A stretch of DNA of 28,385 nt, taken from Schoenoplectus triqueter. Lineage: Eukaryota > Streptophyta > Magnoliopsida > Poales > Cyperaceae. Positions within the stretch are counted from its first letter, which is position 1; each line of letters begins with the position of its first letter. The stretch lies in NCBI GenBank assembly GCA_964058805.1, contig CAXKVV010000837.1, forward strand, positions 1-28,385. Reading direction: 5' to 3'. A program made the position numbers and the translations under genes. A model generated the notes under the pieces. It ran no database searches. It was given only the letters and a program-made list of their open reading frames with translations, and was not told the DNA's origin. Below are positions 1 through 10,270 of this stretch, piece by piece.

Positions 1-1767
1 AGTCGGCCAACACTTGCTTTATCCAAGTTAACTCACTAGCGGTGGATGCCATGGCTCGATATTCCGCTTCGGTGCTTGATCGAGCCACGATATTTTGCTT
101 CTTGCTCTTCCATGTGACTATATTTCCGCCTATAAAAGTACAAAAAGCGGTGGTGGACCTCCGATCGTAGCCCCCGGCCCAATCTGCATCGGAATAGCCA
201 CACGGCATATTAGTATTATTGTTTTTCATCCATATTCCCTTTCCAGGACACCCCTTTAAATATTTTAAAATTCGGTTTATTGCTTCCATATGAATTGTTC
301 TAGGAGCATGCATAAATTGACTAACCAAACTAACGACATAAGAAAGGTCCGGTCGCGTAACAGTTAAATAAATTAATTTTCCTACAAGTCTTTGAAATTG
401 GTTTACATCTTCCAATGGTTCACCATCTTCACTATTTAACTTCACATTTGTATCAAGTGGAGTTTTGGCCAGCTTACATCCTATTTTACCCGTTTCTTTA
501 AGTAAATCAAGAATATATTTTCTTTGACATATAAATAATTCTTTTGAAGAATAGGCTATTTCAATACCGAGAAAATATTTTAATTTACCTAAATCCTTGA
601 TATCAAAACTATCTTTTAAATTCCTTTTTACTTTGTTAATTTCTAAGGAATCATTTCCCGTTATGATTATATCATCTACGTAAACAAGAACAACAACAAT
701 ATTATTATTAGAAATTTTAGTAAATAGAGAATTGTCGGCATCACTTACCTTAAAATTGCACGATGTCAAAAATTTACTAAGCTTACCATACCAAGCTCTT
801 GGGGATTGCTTGAGACCATAGATAGATTTCTTAAGCCTACAAACAATGTTAGAAGCATTTTCCAATTTATGCCCCGGGGGCAAATTCATATAAACCTCTT
901 CTTCAAGTGCACCTTGAAGAAAGGCATTTTTAACATCCATTTGTTCTAAATTCCAATTATTATTTGTTGCAATTGAGAAAATAATCCTAACGGTATTCAT
1001 TTTTGCAACTGGAGCAAAAGTTTCATGATAATCAATGCCTTGAGTTTGGGTATACCCTTTAGCCACTAACCTTGCTTTATATCTTTCGATTGTACCATCA
1101 CAATTATATTTAATTTTATATACTCATTTACAACCTACAGATTTTTTATATTTTGGTAGTGGACATAGTTCCCAAGTCTCATTTTTTTCTAGAGCCTTAA
1201 ATTCATCCTCCATGGCTTTGCACCAATTTTGAACATTCTTTGCGATATCATAGGAGACGAGTTCCTCCAATTTTGACAATTTATTTAAGAAAGCAAAGTG
1301 ATTACAAGAGATATTCTCATAGAAAATATAATCATGAATCGGATATTGTACCATATATGTTACAAAGTCTCTCAATCTTATAGATGGTTGAAGTTGTCTA
1401 ATTGAGCGTCTCAATGGCACAATTTCTTCAATATTACCTCCTTCATTGCCTTGCAAGTTTTCTTCACTTCCTTCAGTTGTGTTTTGTTCTTCATGTATTC
1501 CACTTTCTACAACATCACTAGGTGCTACAAGAATTTCACTTGCATCATTGTTAGTAACATAGGAAGGCATAAACTCACTTGAAGTTGATATTTCAAAGCT
1601 TCCTTCAAGTGTGTTTTTAAAAAATGGTTCATTTTCAAGAAATGTTACATCTCTAGAAACATAAAAAAAAATTTCTTTGGGATCATAGCATTTATATCCT
1701 TTTTTTAGTAGAATATCCCAAAAAAATAGCTTTAATAGACGTGAAATCTAATTTATGAATACGATTT
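1..1767 (-). pseudogene. pol: Copia integrase C-terminus, RT and RNase H (partial)
   Basis: After 1767 the integrase tail meets a second one-base shift in an A-run near 1700, then a long acidic linker (1570 to about 1290). RT begins near WCKAMEDEFKALEKNETW. At about 1124 a TGA stands where the family has Trp in the WVYKIK motif, a single nonsense change. Downstream the frame is open to the window edge with ERYKARLVAKG, the active-site YVDD at 682-671, and the RNase H segment with YSDADWAG and SSTEAEYRA near the left end. This is the reverse transcriptase that copies element RNA. The C-terminus is outside the window. Confidence 0.92.
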
Positions 1768-3159
1768 TTATGTACAAAAACATGTGCATCCAAACACTTT
1801 TAAATGATCAAGATTAATTTTCTTTCCAAGTAACATTTCTTGAGGACTCTTAAAATTCAATTTTACACTCGGCAATTTATTTACCAAATAAGTAGCCATG
1901 AGAATGGCATCCGACCAAAAAATATTTGGCACATTATTTTGAAACAAAATAGCTCTAGTTATTTCTAAGAGATGGCGATTTTTTCTTTCAGAAACTCCAT
2001 TTTGTTGTGGAGTATAGACACACGATGTTTGATGAATAATGTCTTTTTCTTTAAAAAATTTAGTGAAGTCTTCATTCATAAATTTCGTTCCATTATCACT
2101 CCTAAAAATTTTAATCTTTTTGTTAAATTGATTTTCTACCAAGCTTGCAAAACTTTGAAAATGATTGAAGACTTCACTTTTATTTTTCATTAAATAAGTC
2201 CAAGTATTTTTTGAAAAATCATCAATAAAAATCACAAAGTACTTAAAATCATTGTAAGAGACAAAGGGGGCGGGTCCCCATACATCGGAATGAATAAGTT
2301 CTAGAATTTCATTACTTGTAGAGTTTGATTTACAAAAAGGAAGTTTGGTGTGCTTAGAAAACTTGCAAACTTCACACTTACTACAATCAACTAGAGAAAA
2401 GTTAAATATTTTTTTTAAAATCTTGTCGGAGGGATGCCCAACTCTTTTGTGCCAAAGTTCATGCAAGTCCTCTTCTTTTCTAATATTCAAAATGGACTTG
2501 TTGGTGTTCAAAAAATAAAGACCATTTTCTAAGAATCCTTCATCAATCTTCTCCTTAGTGATTAGATCTTGAAAAACAACACTACTCGATTTAAACACTA
2601 CTTCACAATTTAAATCTTTTGAAAATTTACTAATAGATAACAAATTTACGTTGCAATTTTCAACAAGATAAACATCTTGAAAGAATTTTTTGGGAAATAA
2701 ACTAACAATACCCCATCCTTTTATTCTAATTTTTTCATTATTAGCGATAGTAAAAAATTGATCATTATAACTTGGACAAAAATTTCGTAACAAGTTTTGG
2801 TTCCCTGTCATATGGTCAGTAGCACCGGAGTCTAATATCCATCGTGTACAATTATTTGGGTAATTTTTAGTAGAAAAACCAATTGTCAAACACAGATTTT
2901 CAGAGTTTGGTCTAATTCTAGATTTGGGCCCGGAATAAATATTGAGATCAGATAAACCTTTCTGGCCCGTCTCTCTCTGGCTTGTCTGTTGCTCCATTTG
3001 TTGACCCATTATTTCCGTGAGCTTCAGCAAGTGAGACTCGATACGATCCAGACGAGAAACTTCTGGAATCGACTCAGATCTTCTTGTTTCTCCTTTGGCC
3101 AAAAATCCCTTCTTCTCCTCTTGTCGCCCGTCTAGGGTTTTGGTGTTCTTCTTCGCCAC
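1768..3159 (-). pseudogene. pol: Copia protease and integrase region
   Basis: This open stretch continues in frame from the zinc knuckle. Counting residues from 3159: the aspartic protease motif DSGATDHM starts at residue 110. An HHCC-type zinc-binding segment (gag_pre-integrase) has H237, H242, C262 and C265. The integrase core has the DD35E triad D292 (HSDVWG), D355 (RSDNG) and E391 (GVSERKN), all present. The frame ends at 1768 because of an extra base in a T-run. The next frame continues the integrase C-terminus (VHKNRIHKLDF, then FLGYS). There is no ATG at 3159; the region belongs to the gag-pol polyprotein. The catalytic residues are intact although the frame is not. Confidence 0.93.
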
Positions 3160-3950
3160 CTCTCCCTGGCTCCGATAACCACCATCTCCCTTCCACCTGG
3201 GCTTTAAATGAGGGTGTAGAACCCAACATCTATCACTTGTGTGCCCCGATTTCTTACAGTGAGAGCACTTTTCGCTCTTGTTTCTCCCCCTGTCTAGGTT
3301 GGAGCCAAAGACAGCGAAGGCAAGCAGCTCTTCGCGAATCCTCTCTCTGCACCATCGCCATAACGGCCGAATAGGAAGGTAACTCGGGGCTGAGAAGGAT
3401 TTGCGACCTGACTACTTCGTAGCTCGAGTCAAGGCCTCCCAGGTAGATATAGACCTTGTCTTGCTCTTGTCTTTTCTCGATCTCCACTGGATTTGTGGTA
3501 GGAGGTAAGTATTCAGCTAGCTCATCAAATCTGGCATTGAGCTCTACTAAGTATTCTGTATGGCTCTTCATCTCTTACTTGGCCTGAAAGATTTGTTGCT
3601 TGAGTTGATAAATATAACTATAATTATTTTGTTGTCCAAACACATTTCTAATCTTTTGCCAAAGTTCCTTTGCACTATTGGAGTATAGAAACATTCTTGA
3701 CAATCTTGGCTCGATGGAGGCCAACACCCATGACATGACTAGGTGATCTGTCATTTGCCATTCCTCTATCTTCTTAGTTTCCTCTGCAGTGGGCTCTACT
3801 GGCTTTTCAGCTACTGGCATTTCTTTAGTGCCAGTGACATTGCCCAGCTTCCCTCTGCCACTAAGAGTAAAGGTTACAGATTTTGCCCATGCCAGGTAAT
3901 TTTTTTTCATTGAGAAGTTCTGGAGTCAATTTGTTGATTTCTTGAGCCAT
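3160..3950 (-). pseudogene. gag: Copia gag (broken), with CCHC zinc knuckle
   Basis: The likely start is the ATG at 3950-3948, giving MAQEINKLTPELLNEK. An A-run near 3901-3908 then shifts the frame into the reading that carries NYLAWAKSV, a typical Copia gag N-terminus. That frame continues through LWQKIRNVFG to a stop at about 3574-3572, resumes with MKSHTEYLVELNARFDEL, and shifts frame again near 3310-3320. The last frame carries a CX2CX4HX4C zinc knuckle at 3267-3226 (C-S-H-C ... H ... C). Gag forms the virus-like particle and binds element RNA through the knuckle. The protein is unlikely to be made intact, because of two shifts and one stop. Confidence 0.9.
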
Positions 3951-4000
3951 TTTTGGATTTTATTGGTAAAGGATTTTCTTGGCTTTTCAAAGAAATTTTT

Positions 4001-4096
4001 GTGCTGGTTGAAAGGAATTGATCTGATAAGAACAGTTTCCAAGAATTGGTGCTGGTTGAAAGGAATTGATTTGGTAAGAACAGCTTCCGAGAATTG
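4001..4096. repeat. 48-bp tandem duplication in the Copia leader
   Basis: Two adjacent 48-bp units (4001-4048 and 4049-4096), both starting GTGCTGGTTGAAAGGAATTG, differ at only a few positions. They lie in the untranslated leader between the primer site and the gag start. No function is evident. Confidence 0.85.
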
Positions 4097-4148
4097 GTAT
4101 TTGTTGGCTTTTACTGGTATGAGATTTTGCGGAAGCTGGATCAGATAA

Positions 4149-4160
4149 GCTCTGATACCA
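4149..4160 (-). other. Primer binding site, initiator tRNA-Met
   Basis: The minus strand reads TGGTATCAGAGC immediately after the LTR, with no spacer. This is the standard plant Copia primer site, complementary to the 3' end of initiator methionine tRNA. It fixes both the orientation and the inner LTR edge. Confidence 0.95.
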
Positions 4161-4422
4161 TGTTGAATTTTTGAGACAGAAATGATGAACTAAAATTATT
4201 ATTTTCTTAGTTCTATTTTGTACAGAGCGTACACGGATATTTATACACTTGTGTATAACGGATGCCTATTTCTAGCCTAATGGTACAATTTACTAGAAAA
4301 AATAGATTGAAGCCTTATTTGCTAAAATAGCGGCTCTTTATTTTTTCTAAAAATAGCCGATGAGGAATTAACCCCAACGGGTCTGAGGCTATCATCTCCC
4401 CCTTCCTTCTTTGTTCTCAACA
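4161..4422 (-). repeat. 5' LTR of the Copia element
   Basis: The 262-bp segment begins TGTTGA and ends TCAACA on the plus strand, a perfect 6-bp terminal inverted repeat with canonical TG...CA ends. It directly abuts the primer binding site. Length and ends come from the sequence. The partner LTR is outside the window, so the outer boundary rests on the TG/CA inverted repeat only. Confidence 0.85.
4238..4245 (-). promoter_or_regulatory. Probable TATA box in the Copia LTR
   Basis: The minus strand reads TATAAATA here, in the middle of the LTR where the U3/R boundary of a short Copia LTR is expected. The start site is not determined. Confidence 0.5.
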
Positions 4423-5600
4423 GCATCGAGGAGCTCTCTCTTTGATTGCTTCTCCTCTTTTCACCACTATTTACTAACAAATGAAAAATGAAGATCATTT
4501 CACTATTATTAAATTTCACTAGTTCATCTTAATTTTCTGTAGAGAATCGAGCAAAGCCTAATCCTGTTACTCATTCAAACAAAAGGACATGTCCAACAAA
4601 TATCTACAAGCTTCTTCAACAAGAAAATATTTAGTCGTTCTTATTTTACTTGTGCGCTAAATTTGACATTGCACTCTTGTTATATGCATATTTTAATGCA
4701 CTAGTACTATTTAATATGTTTAGAGCATCTTTAGTGCAAGGATGAGATTTTTCTAATATTAATTTAGAGACTTAATATATCGTTAGAGTAAAATATTTAA
4801 TTTTCTTCCTCTCAAGTAGATTGTGCTATTAGCCAATACTCTCAGAAACAGGAAACATGCTATTAGATTATGCTATTATATAACACGGAAACATGCTTCA
4901 TTTTTTTAAGTTATTCAATGTTGGAGTATATCGATACTAATACAGTATGTATACTGATACGAAAGAGTTTGGTATATTTTATGTCCCTTGGCTGAAAAAA
5001 TATAAGTTTGTCTTCAATATTAATATTGAAATAAAAGTAGGTTTATCGGAATGTCAATTTTTCTCTCAATTCTGCATTTATTTTATATCATATTATGTAT
5101 TTACTAAATTATCTTTATTTTTTTTTCTTTTCATATGAAGATATAATTATTTTTTATATTTTTAAAAAACATCACCGTAGCAAAATACAAACAAAATGCT
5201 AGTATAAAGAAAAGGGGATAATAAAAAAGAAAGTGAAATTTTGATGGGATATAAAATATTAAAATATTTTGATGGAGATATTGACAATTTAGAAGATTTT
5301 AATGGATATATCAGAAACTAACCCAATTATTAAGTAGTCATAATCAAGTGACCTCACCTTTCTATATATTGCACGCGCCATCTGATTGTAATATGTCAAG
5401 TCAAGTGAACGGAAGAAAAATAAATTATTATCTTAAAAATAGAAGTTAAAAAATTCGTCTGACTAACAATCTTTCAAAGTAAATTCTCTAAAAAAATTTC
5501 GTACCTAACTTTTTTATTTTTGACAAAAAAAAATATTCTTTGTAATTAATATTTTATTTTTAACAAAAAATACGTATATCTATATAAAGTGAGTCAAATA
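4423..5600. other. A+T-rich spacer, no gene seen
   Basis: No exon, RNA gene or complete transposon could be supported here. The small open frames have no recognisable motif. A GAGCATCTTTAGTGC string near 4724 resembles one MITE terminus, but no matching opposite end was found. Confidence 0.6.
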
Positions 5601-5609
5601 AGCAAAGTT

Positions 5610-6200
5610 AGGTACTTATATAAGTGAGACAGATATTTTGATATGAGATTTAAATTTTAGATATGAGACTCGAGTATTTAGATACGTAATTCAAATATTT
5701 AGATATAAGACTCATGTATTTATATAAGTGAGTCATATATTTATATAAATGAGCCAGTTATATATTTAGATATGAGACACATATATTTATATAGATTATT
5801 ATTAAAAAATAGTAAGAGAGAGAAAAAAATAAAATCTTGTGGGAGAAAATGACAAACATCACATGGAGTGTATGAAAAAAACACATGCGGCAGATGGTAG
5901 AAAAAAGCCCTTTGAAATAAAAAAAACTTAGGTATTTATATAAGTACGTCAACTATTTAAATAAGTGAATTAGATATTTAGATGAGTGAATCAGATATTT
6001 AAATAAGAAAATGACAAACATCACATGAACTATACGGAAAAAATATATATAATAGAATAGATAAAAAAGTTTCAAAAAATAAAAAATAACTTATATATTT
6101 ATATATATTTCAGATATCTGAGTTTTATATATTTAAATTAATTAATTAAATATTTAGATAAAAAAAGAACAACATTATATAATTCATATGGGAAAACACG
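5610..6200. repeat. Degenerate tandem repeat with TATTTAGATAAGTGAGTCA-like units
   Basis: Roughly 20-bp units built on ATATTTAGATA and AAGTGAGTCA recur at 5610-5790, 5930-6000 and 6090-6160. A larger period is also visible: AAATGACAAACATCACATG occurs at about 5848 and about 6009, each followed by GAAAAAA and AATAAAAAA stretches. A weaker third unit starts near 6165. Unit boundaries are approximate. Confidence 0.6.
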
Positions 6201-7865
6201 TGAAGGGGATGAAGGAGCGGGTGATAAAAAAAATTCTACAAAAAGGGTTAGCTACCATTAGCTGCGGTTGCTGGACATAAAAGGCAAAAACATCTAGCCA
6301 ACATGGATTTCAAATATCAATGCTTGGAGCTTTTGAAGTGAATTAAATCGCAGAAACTTGCATAAAATCAAGTTACCGAGTCAAAATGGTCCCCTTGCCA
6401 TTAAAAAACGGACAAGTCGTCAGTGGTTTTTAATTTTCCTAGGCGTCCCTTCTACCCATAGGACTCGTTCTCGATCAAAGATGTGCAACATATTTTGTTT
6501 TACTAGGCTCAAAATTCAAATTGGTTAAAAGATAGCTTTGTTATGATTGGTTGTCGTTATTTTACTTTTTAAGCTAAGGAATATAAAAATGAGTTAAATG
6601 GAGAGTCCAATAATTGTAAGAAACTTTTTTATTGATCAAAATATCCTATACTTATTCATATGTATAAACTATAATAAAAATAACATATTTAATTAATTTT
6701 CACTATTTTTCTCCATTTTTTAATTTTTTAAATAAACATACTTAGAGTCTAGTGAGATGATATATAGATAATATTTTTATATTTGAAAATACATAAATAT
6801 CACAAAATCTATTTCTATTAAATATAAGGTCTATTAATATAACTTTTTAATTCTTTTAAGCTTTTAAAAAAATGACATAAATTAAAAAAATAACTATATA
6901 TGTATTACTATGCAACTTTTTGCTTTTAAAATATGGATGGCTATTAAAAAATTATAAAATATAAGGTTCCGTGAGAGCGGCAAGAAAGAAAGAAAAAAAG
7001 AATTAGTGTCATTCAAAAATTATTAACCATGGATTATAACAAGTAAAAAATAATAGTAAATCAAATTTTCCCCGTTTTATTTGTATCGAGTCCAAGATCA
7101 TCTATGAACATATAGGCTTAATAAACAATAAATCGCACTCCGAAATATTAATTTGATTTTGATGAGCAACAAAAATTATTCATAGCTGTCTAACTAGCCG
7201 ATCTAATCGACATTGACCAACGCCTTTGAGAACACATTGAATATCACATTCAGGACTTACAGGATCATTCGACCTTTTTATTTTTTTTCCTCCTTTGGGC
7301 CCCTCTTACCTCAACTCACTAAATACAATGGAATGGCAAAAGAGAAGTCTGCATCAGTGATGCAAGGAATCTTCACTAGCTACAGTAAATAGATAAATCG
7401 TACCAGCTGATTGCTAAAAGGAGTCGATGTCATGGCAACCTACGACTTGGTCAAATGAAGCTCACTCAGCCTCTCTTTCCTTCATGAATTAGTGAAAAAA
7501 GGGGATGTACCTTCCTGTTCATGGAAATTCTTTCTTGACTATATAAGCAGAACATTGAAATTTTTATGCACTACTTAATGCCGTCCCCTCTACAGCATCA
7601 AAACTATAGGTAGGGATGTTAAAATATCCAGTTCCGGTCATATTGCAAATTAGGATAACAAGTAAAACAAATATAGTAAGAGCAAAGACTTTCAAGCACT
7701 TGCATCAGGGTATAGGGCAAATGACAGTTTCTGCGCATACCAATTTGTCATCTCCATACATAACGGCTAAACTAGAAAATGTCCTCCTTTCTTTTTATTT
7801 TGAAGTATCTAATTATGAATTTTAATTAACACGGATTAAAGCAGATGAATTCTGTCAATTACTTG
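6201..7865. other. Non-coding spacer and 3' flank of the methyltransferase gene
   Basis: No coding exon could be supported. The part next to 7866 (about 7300-7865) is less A+T-rich and lies just beyond the stop codon of the minus-strand gene, so it probably holds its 3' UTR. Small plus-strand frames there (for example 7616-7825) are antisense to that UTR and show no motif. Confidence 0.5.
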
Positions 7866-7932
7866 TCAGTGGGAACTGCTTTGTGTTTGTGATTTTTTCT
7901 TCATAGTCCAGAAGGCTGCACAATACCGAGTC

Positions 7933-7941
7933 TGTAAAATT
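7933..7941. repeat. Target-site duplication, left of copy 1
   Basis: TGTAAAATT, matching TGCAAAATT at 10262-10270 in 8 of 9 bases. Its first base is also the A of the AG splice acceptor of the methyltransferase last exon on the minus strand. Confidence 0.85.
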
Positions 7942-8021
7942 CAGATTTTTCTTATAGTAAATAAAATAATTAAATATAGAAAAATAGTAAGATGTCGCTA
8001 CAAATGAGCTCCCAGTCAGAT

Positions 8022-8072
8022 CCGAGTTTTAAACTCGGGTCCAACACGTTGGACCGAGTTTAAAACTCAAGT
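8022..8072. repeat. Left subterminal palindromes of copy 1
   Basis: Two palindromic units occur: CCGAGTTTTAAACTCGG at 8022-8038 and CCGAGTTTAAAACTC from 8054. They are separated by GTCCAACACGTTGGA, itself an inverted repeat. Similar units lie at the opposite end (10146-10179) and at both ends of copy 2. They could be transposase binding sites; that is an inference. Confidence 0.85.
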
Positions 8073-8550
8073 CCAGCCCCGTTAGTTCAAAACCCCAATG
8101 CGGCATCCTCTTCTCCCACTCTCCTCTCCACTTCTCCTCTCCCTGTTCTCTAAACCGAAAAAAAAATCAATTTCAATTGATCTCTCTCATTTGTGCTCCA
8201 ATTTGAAAATCGTTTGCGCCAAACTTTCTAATTTTCAGAGGAGAGTTGGAAAAACTCGTCGATTTGGTCGTAATTTCGAAAGTAATTTTTATTTTTCAAT
8301 TTTAATCTGAATTTAGAAAAAAATATTAGTTTTGTTAGATTTAGTTAGTATAATTATAGTGATAATTAAAATATAGTTAATATAGTTTGGTTTGATTGAT
8401 TTATAGTGTTAATTTCGAATTATATAATTATAGTTAGCTTAATTATAGATTAGCACTAATTAGGCTAATTATCATTAATTTGTTAGTTTAAATTAGGTGA
8501 AATAATATGAATTACAATGTAAAAAGGTTAATTATATGAAATTATTGAAT

Positions 8551-8662
8551 TGTACCAAATTATATCAAATTGTATAAAATTATACCAAATTGCATCAAAT
8601 GGCATCAAATTTTACGACATTGTATCAAATTATACCAAATTAGATCAAATTATACCAAATTT
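8551..8662. repeat. About 10-bp minisatellite in the first intron of copy 1
   Basis: About eleven imperfect units of the type ACCAAATTRTATCAAATT, with a 10-bp period alternating ACCAAATT and ATCAAATT. The same array, inverted, is in copy 2 at 18351-18450, so it belongs to the element family. Confidence 0.8.
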
Positions 8663-8719
8663 TTAATAAATTTAATTCTACCAAATTACATCTTAATTTT
8701 AATTTTTGCAATATTTTTT

Positions 8720-9854
8720 TAATAATTGTAGTGAAAAATGGAGTATCTGTAACTGCTTGTTGTACCCCAAAATGAACATAGATCACAAAGGGTAAAAATC
8801 GGTGTAAGTATTTTAAATCGTATAATGTAAAAAAATATATACTTTATAATTAATTTTAGCATATCGTATGTAATAAATATTTTTTTGTAGAAACATAACA
8901 CTCTCCGTTTGAACGCACATCGTCCGAAAATATCATACAACGCGCAGATGGATCCATATCAGAATCAACTCGGTCTCTACCAAATAGCGATCATGGATGA
9001 CTGTCAGTTAGATAAATCACTCCTGACAGTGCTTGTCGAGAGGTGGCGATAAGAGACGTCGATATTTCATCTACCAATCGGCAAGATGACAGTGACATTG
9101 GAGGACGTGTGTTGTCAATGGGGATTGCCTATCAGAGATATTTTAAATTTTTTATTTGTTATTTTATATTTTATTTTTGAAGTTTACTAATCTGATTTTC
9201 AAATATATAAAATACAGGAAAACCAATAACAGGGGTGACTGAGGTTCGGCAAATATATATTACGTTTAGTGAAGAATACAGCCACCGTCATTGGTTGGCT
9301 TACGATGCCCGGGTATTCATGGTTCGGTAAACATGAATTGCGCCAGATTAAGCATTTGATGGGCGATTTAGGGTATCCTTATATTTTCACAGCGATGCTT
9401 GCTTCCGCAGGTCAATATTTAATTTTTTCCATTTTAATTTGTATGTATTTATGATTTAATTGATTTTAGCCAATTTAATTCATTTAAATATGTATAATTT
9501 ACTTGTACAGGTCTTTTGACGGATCCTGAGGACATTGATATCTCTACCGCTGACCGTTCGACTCACGACCCACCTGACCCGGTGCTGACGACTGATAAGT
9601 TTGACTTATTTTATGGAGATTTCATATTGTACTCTCAGTTGATGAGTCAGATGACCCTCGATCCGGGTGCTGGGACCTCCGGTACCCAATATGAGGCTCA
9701 TCGCGCGTCGTCGTACGATACTCCTGGTTCGTCCACCCGAGTGCCCAAGACGCAAGTACCAACCGATGCAAGACGCAAGCGCCATCATCGTGAAATCCGA
9801 TCAAGAGACACATACGGCCCGTCGCTCATTAGGAGGGTGTTTCGTAGACGCTGA
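8720..9854 (+). pseudogene. Plant mobile domain (MAIN-LIKE) gene remnant in copy 1
   Basis: Probable exons are a short exon near 8728-8800; 8885-9136, with NQLGLYQIAIMDDCQLDKS, LTVLVERWR and IFHLPIGKMTVTLEDVCCQWGLPIR; about 9222-9410, with GWLTMPGYSWFGKHELRQI; and 9511-9854, starting LLTDPEDIDI and ending in RRVFRRR and TGA. Exons 9410 and 9511 join in phase (G|GT). The HLPIGKMTVTLEDV...GLPI signature is that of the plant mobile domain, known from MAIN/MAIL proteins and transposons. Defects: a TAA directly after ERWR (9050-9052), a lost donor at 9137 (AT where copy 2 has GT), and a 1.4-kb deletion removing most of the domain. The product cannot be functional. Confidence 0.82.
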
Positions 9855-10145
9855 TGTATTTTTTTTTATTTTAGAGACTGTAATTTATATATTTATTTTA
9901 TTCGAGAGACTGTACTTTATTTTTTTTCATTTATGATTTGAAATTTAGTTTGCTTATTTATATTTGACATTAACTTCTTACAAAACTTTCAAATAATAAA
10001 ACATAAAAAAAAATTAAATCATCAAATAAATATAAATATACATTGAAATAACATAACTAAACTATTTTATTTTATTTTAATATATAATCAATTAACTACT
10101 TTATTTTATACACAATAAACTTAACAGAAATAAAAAAAATCTGGA

Positions 10146-10179
10146 CCCAAGTTGCAAACTCGGGCTAGACAAACTTGGG
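10146..10179. repeat. Right subterminal palindromes of copy 1
   Basis: CCCAAGTTGCAAACTCGGG at 10146-10164 and a half unit AACTTGGG at 10172-10179. Both mirror the units just inside the left TIR, with some decay. Confidence 0.8.
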
Positions 10180-10261
10180 TCTGGCTGGGAGAGAGAATTT
10201 GCAACACCATCTTATCAGATCCCTATATTTAATTATTTTATTTACTATAAAAAAAAATCTG

Positions 10262-10270
10262 TGCAAAATT
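10262..10270. repeat. Target-site duplication, right of copy 1
   Basis: TGCAAAATT, the partner of 7933-7941. Since the left copy forms a working-looking acceptor (TTTTACAG), the C here is probably the changed base. Confidence 0.85.

Larger units (their letters stand above)
1..4422 (-). mobile_element. Ty1/Copia LTR retrotransposon, 3' end outside window
   Basis: Read on the minus strand, the order is 5' LTR (4422-4161), tRNA-Met primer site, gag with a zinc knuckle, protease, integrase, then reverse transcriptase/RNase H running off the left edge. Integrase before RT defines the Copia (Pseudoviridae-type) order. The 3' LTR and 3' flank are not in the window, so LTR divergence and the target duplication cannot be scored. 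The 5 bases outside the 5' LTR are GCATC. The coding frame is broken by several one-base homopolymer shifts and at least two stops, so this copy should not make a full polyprotein. Apart from these lesions the protein is well conserved, which suggests a fairly recent insertion. The short LTR (262 bp) fits the small Copia lineages; I do not assign a lineage. Confidence 0.95.
7942..10261 (+). mobile_element. TIR transposon copy 1 carrying a PMD gene (Mutator-like), internally deleted
   Basis: The 2320-bp element starts CAGATTTTTCTTATAGTAAA, and its right end reads as the inverse, giving related terminal inverted repeats of about 45 bp. These share the 20-bp core AGTAAATAAAATAATTAAAT. The flanks are TGTAAAATT (7933-7941) and TGCAAAATT (10262-10270), a 9-bp target duplication with one mismatch. 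A 9-bp duplication with A+T-rich extended TIRs fits Mutator-like elements; the superfamily assignment is inferred. Inside are palindromic subterminal repeats and a decayed plant-mobile-domain gene on the plus strand. Compared with copy 2 (15442-19154) it lacks about 1.39 kb, joined near 9242-9262. No transposase was seen. It lies in the last intron of the minus-strand methyltransferase gene. Confidence 0.88.

Noticed and set aside
1972..2193. Plus-strand frame of 73 aa, and another at 3084-3374
   Set aside because: Antisense to the Copia integrase and gag regions.
4720..4960. MITE starting GAGCATCTTTAGTGC
   Set aside because: Only one end visible; no inverted partner or target duplication.
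9606..9936. Overlapping frames on both strands at 9606-9936 and the equivalent ones at 15852-16233
   Set aside because: Shadows of the PMD gene C-terminal exon, whose real frame is shared between both element copies.
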